A stretch of DNA of 64,000 nucleotides from Deinococcus hopiensis KR-140 (GTDB lineage Bacteria > Deinococcota > Deinococci > Deinococcales > Deinococcaceae), in the NCBI RefSeq assembly GCF_900176165.1, contig NZ_FWWU01000009.1, positions 1,738,501 to 1,802,500 on the forward strand, given 5' to 3'. A program made the position numbers and the translations under genes. Of this stretch, positions 62,766 through 64,000 are shown one piece after another. The notes beneath the pieces were generated by a model. That model saw only the letters and a list, made by a program, of their open reading frames with translations, was not told the DNA's origin and did no database searches. The number at the start of each line of letters is the position of its first letter. The first letter of the stretch is position 1.

Positions 62766-63167
62766 TCACGAGGGGCGCTGCTGAATGAGCCACCGGAAGA
62801 CGAACCCAACCTCGTTCAAGGGGGCGGCCGGGGGCACCGTGGCGATGGATTGCACGATCAAGGTGTGGCCAACCCCGAAGGGGTCCGTGAAATTAGCGGG
62901 TGTATTGCCGGTGAAGTTGTGGCTGGCGATCACGTTGTCGCTGGCGTCGCGGTGTACGGCGGTACCGGAGATCCAGGCGTAGGCCGGACTGCTGCCGGAC
63001 GCAGCCACCACGACCTGCACGCCAGTCGGGTAGGCCACGTCTCCGGTGTTCTTCACCAGGAAGTCGGTGGTGCTCAGGCTGGAAGCGCCAGGCACCACGA
63101 CCCCAAGTTCCACGAGGGAGACGTGCGTGGTGCCATCCAGCGCGAACGATTCGAGTTTTGCAGGCAA
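62766..63167 (-). CDS. Tail protein, immunoglobulin-like fold
   Basis: 133 residues: MPAKLESFALDGTTHVSLVE, VVPGASSLSTTDFLVKNTGD, YPTGVQVVVAASGSSPAYAW and VIASHNFTGNTPANFTDPFG. Alternating strands suggest an Ig-like or jelly-roll fold of tail appendages. It has its own ribosome site and sits 11 bases after the next gene's stop. Confidence 0.6.
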   Translation of the reverse strand: MPAKLESFALDGTTHVSLVELGVVVPGASSLSTTDFLVKNTGDVAYPTGVQVVVAASGSSPAYAWISGTAVHRDASDNVIASHNFTGNTPANFTDPFGVGHTLIVQSIATVPPAAPLNEVGFVFRWLIQQRPS

Positions 63168-63178
63168 GGGAACGCCTC

Positions 63179-63607
63179 CTAGCTGGGGTATCCGGCAATG
63201 GCCAGGTCATAGGTCCAGAGCACGCCGCCGTACTGTTCGAGCCAGTCCCCGTCTGGTCCTTCCAGGCGACCGACGTACTCGACGAACTTCGGTTCGTCCT
63301 CGAACATGCAGTTCGTCCACGTGCGCGTGACCGAGGGGCGGCTGTAGGTCTCCACCATCCCAAAGCCGCCCACAGGCCACAGGGCTTCCAAAGCTTCCTT
63401 GATGTCGTTTGGAATCACGTAGCCCTCGGGGGACTGCACCCGAAAGATGACCTCGCCTGACGGAGGCGCCATGGTACGCACACGCGCGCCGCCGAGGGTG
63501 AACTGCGTTTTGCTGGCAACTGGCGTTTCCCGAGCCACGGCGCTGCCTGGTGGGAGCCAGGGGAACGTGTGGCCCGCGATCTGGAGGTATTCGGTGAGCG
63601 CGGGCAT
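63179..63607 (-). CDS. Phage distal-tail-type protein
   Basis: 142 residues: MPALTEYLQIAGHTFPWLPP, FTLGGARVRTMAPPSGEVIF, and EYVGRLEGPDGDWLEQYGG. ATG 63607 is chosen because AGGAG lies seven bases upstream; it overlaps the preceding stop (TGATG). It sits directly after the tape-measure end, where distal tail proteins usually lie. Assignment is by position. Confidence 0.55.
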   Translation of the reverse strand: MPALTEYLQIAGHTFPWLPPGSAVARETPVASKTQFTLGGARVRTMAPPSGEVIFRVQSPEGYVIPNDIKEALEALWPVGGFGMVETYSRPSVTRTWTNCMFEDEPKFVEYVGRLEGPDGDWLEQYGGVLWTYDLAIAGYPS

Positions 63608-64000
63608 CAGCAATCTCCTGTTCTGCGCTTGCGAGTTCTAGCGACGGACTGAATCTTGTCGTAGAGCTGCTCGGGAGACTCCCCGGGGGCCGCCACCACG
63701 GTGACCGGGCCGATGTTCACCTCGTCGTTGTACGTGACGTTCCTGATGTTGCTCACGCTGTTGATATCCCCGCTGGGTACACCTGAGTCACGGCGAGGGA
63801 CCGTGGCACTCAAGACGTCCTGTACGAGAGCCGTCACAGCTTGCTGCACATCGGCAGGTTTTATGGCAGCTCGTGCGATGGCGTCTTGATTGAAGTAGTA
63901 CTGCGGGTTGTTTCGCCGGTACCACTCCCGCTTGTACGCCTCCAACGCCTCCGCGGTGTAGAACGTCTGGCCGTCGAAGGTATAGGTCGTGGGGCCGGGA
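63607..64000 (-). CDS. Tail tape-measure-type protein, C-terminal end
   Basis: The frame is open to the window edge: ...YTFDGQTFYTAEALEAYKRE, then WYRRNNPQYYFNQDAIARAA, VQQAVTALVQDVLSATVPRR and PEQLYDKIQSVARTRKRRTG. Long basic-ended helices at the C-terminus next to the distal tail gene fit a tape-measure protein. The N-terminus and length are outside the window. Confidence 0.5.
   Translation of the reverse strand, partial: PGPTTYTFDGQTFYTAEALEAYKREWYRRNNPQYYFNQDAIARAAIKPADVQQAVTALVQDVLSATVPRRDSGVPSGDINSVSNIRNVTYNDEVNIGPVTVVAAPGESPEQLYDKIQSVARTRKRRTGDC

Overview
The window is a high-GC bacterial chromosome segment that looks like Deinococcus. It has tightly packed genes, -10 boxes lying directly upstream of start codons (leaderless mRNAs), many secreted or lipoprotein genes with lipoboxes, and Deinococcus-style dispersed short repeats. 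The left half (1 to about 30.5 kb) is ordinary core genome. The right half (about 30.5 to 64 kb) is a stack of related prophages in three states of decay.

Core region. A penicillin-binding protein tail (1-1240) is followed by a von Willebrand-like/membrane protein pair, then mnmA, a PhzF-fold protein, a class V aminotransferase and a DUF255 thioredoxin-fold protein. Next come an envelope block (LolA-like protein, predicted barrel protein, LEA-type lipoprotein, amidase, two paralogous lipoproteins), miaB, a lone BmpA-type ABC ATPase, a PAP2 phosphatase, an RsmB-type rRNA methyltransferase, an MFS pump with a palindromic operator, and a malE-malF-malG maltose-type importer with LacI-type operators. 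Five copies of a 115-145 bp MITE-like repeat lie between genes from 14 to 35.5 kb.

Prophage region. E0 (about 30.5-36.65 kb) holds only relics: lysis genes, terminase small subunit pieces, a nuclease fragment and an IS630 copy. E1 (36.65-45.7 kb) is bounded by two 54-bp direct repeats that match the 3' end of a tRNA (50 of 54 identical). It keeps the repressor region and a few small genes, but its lysis genes, terminase and integrase are broken. E2 (45.7 to beyond 64 kb) looks intact. From left to right it has arm-type sites, a leaderless repressor with a divergent early promoter, a coupled early operon, a cargo locus, a lysis cassette (holin-like protein, GH19 endolysin, coiled-coil and membrane proteins) and a tail module on the minus strand, including a tail fibre with an SGNH esterase. 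E2 capsid, terminase and integrase genes and the intact tRNA should lie beyond 64 kb.

Most interesting content. E1 and E2 are collinear, and both carry unrelated cargo at the same position between a conserved 70-residue membrane protein and a conserved small protein ending in GCEG. In E2 the cargo is a visibly low-GC, translationally coupled three-gene operon (TIGR04255-like protein, HEAT-like protein, unknown protein) that is a good candidate for an undescribed phage-defence or superinfection-exclusion system. In E1 it is a secreted protein built of 15-residue alanine-rich repeats.
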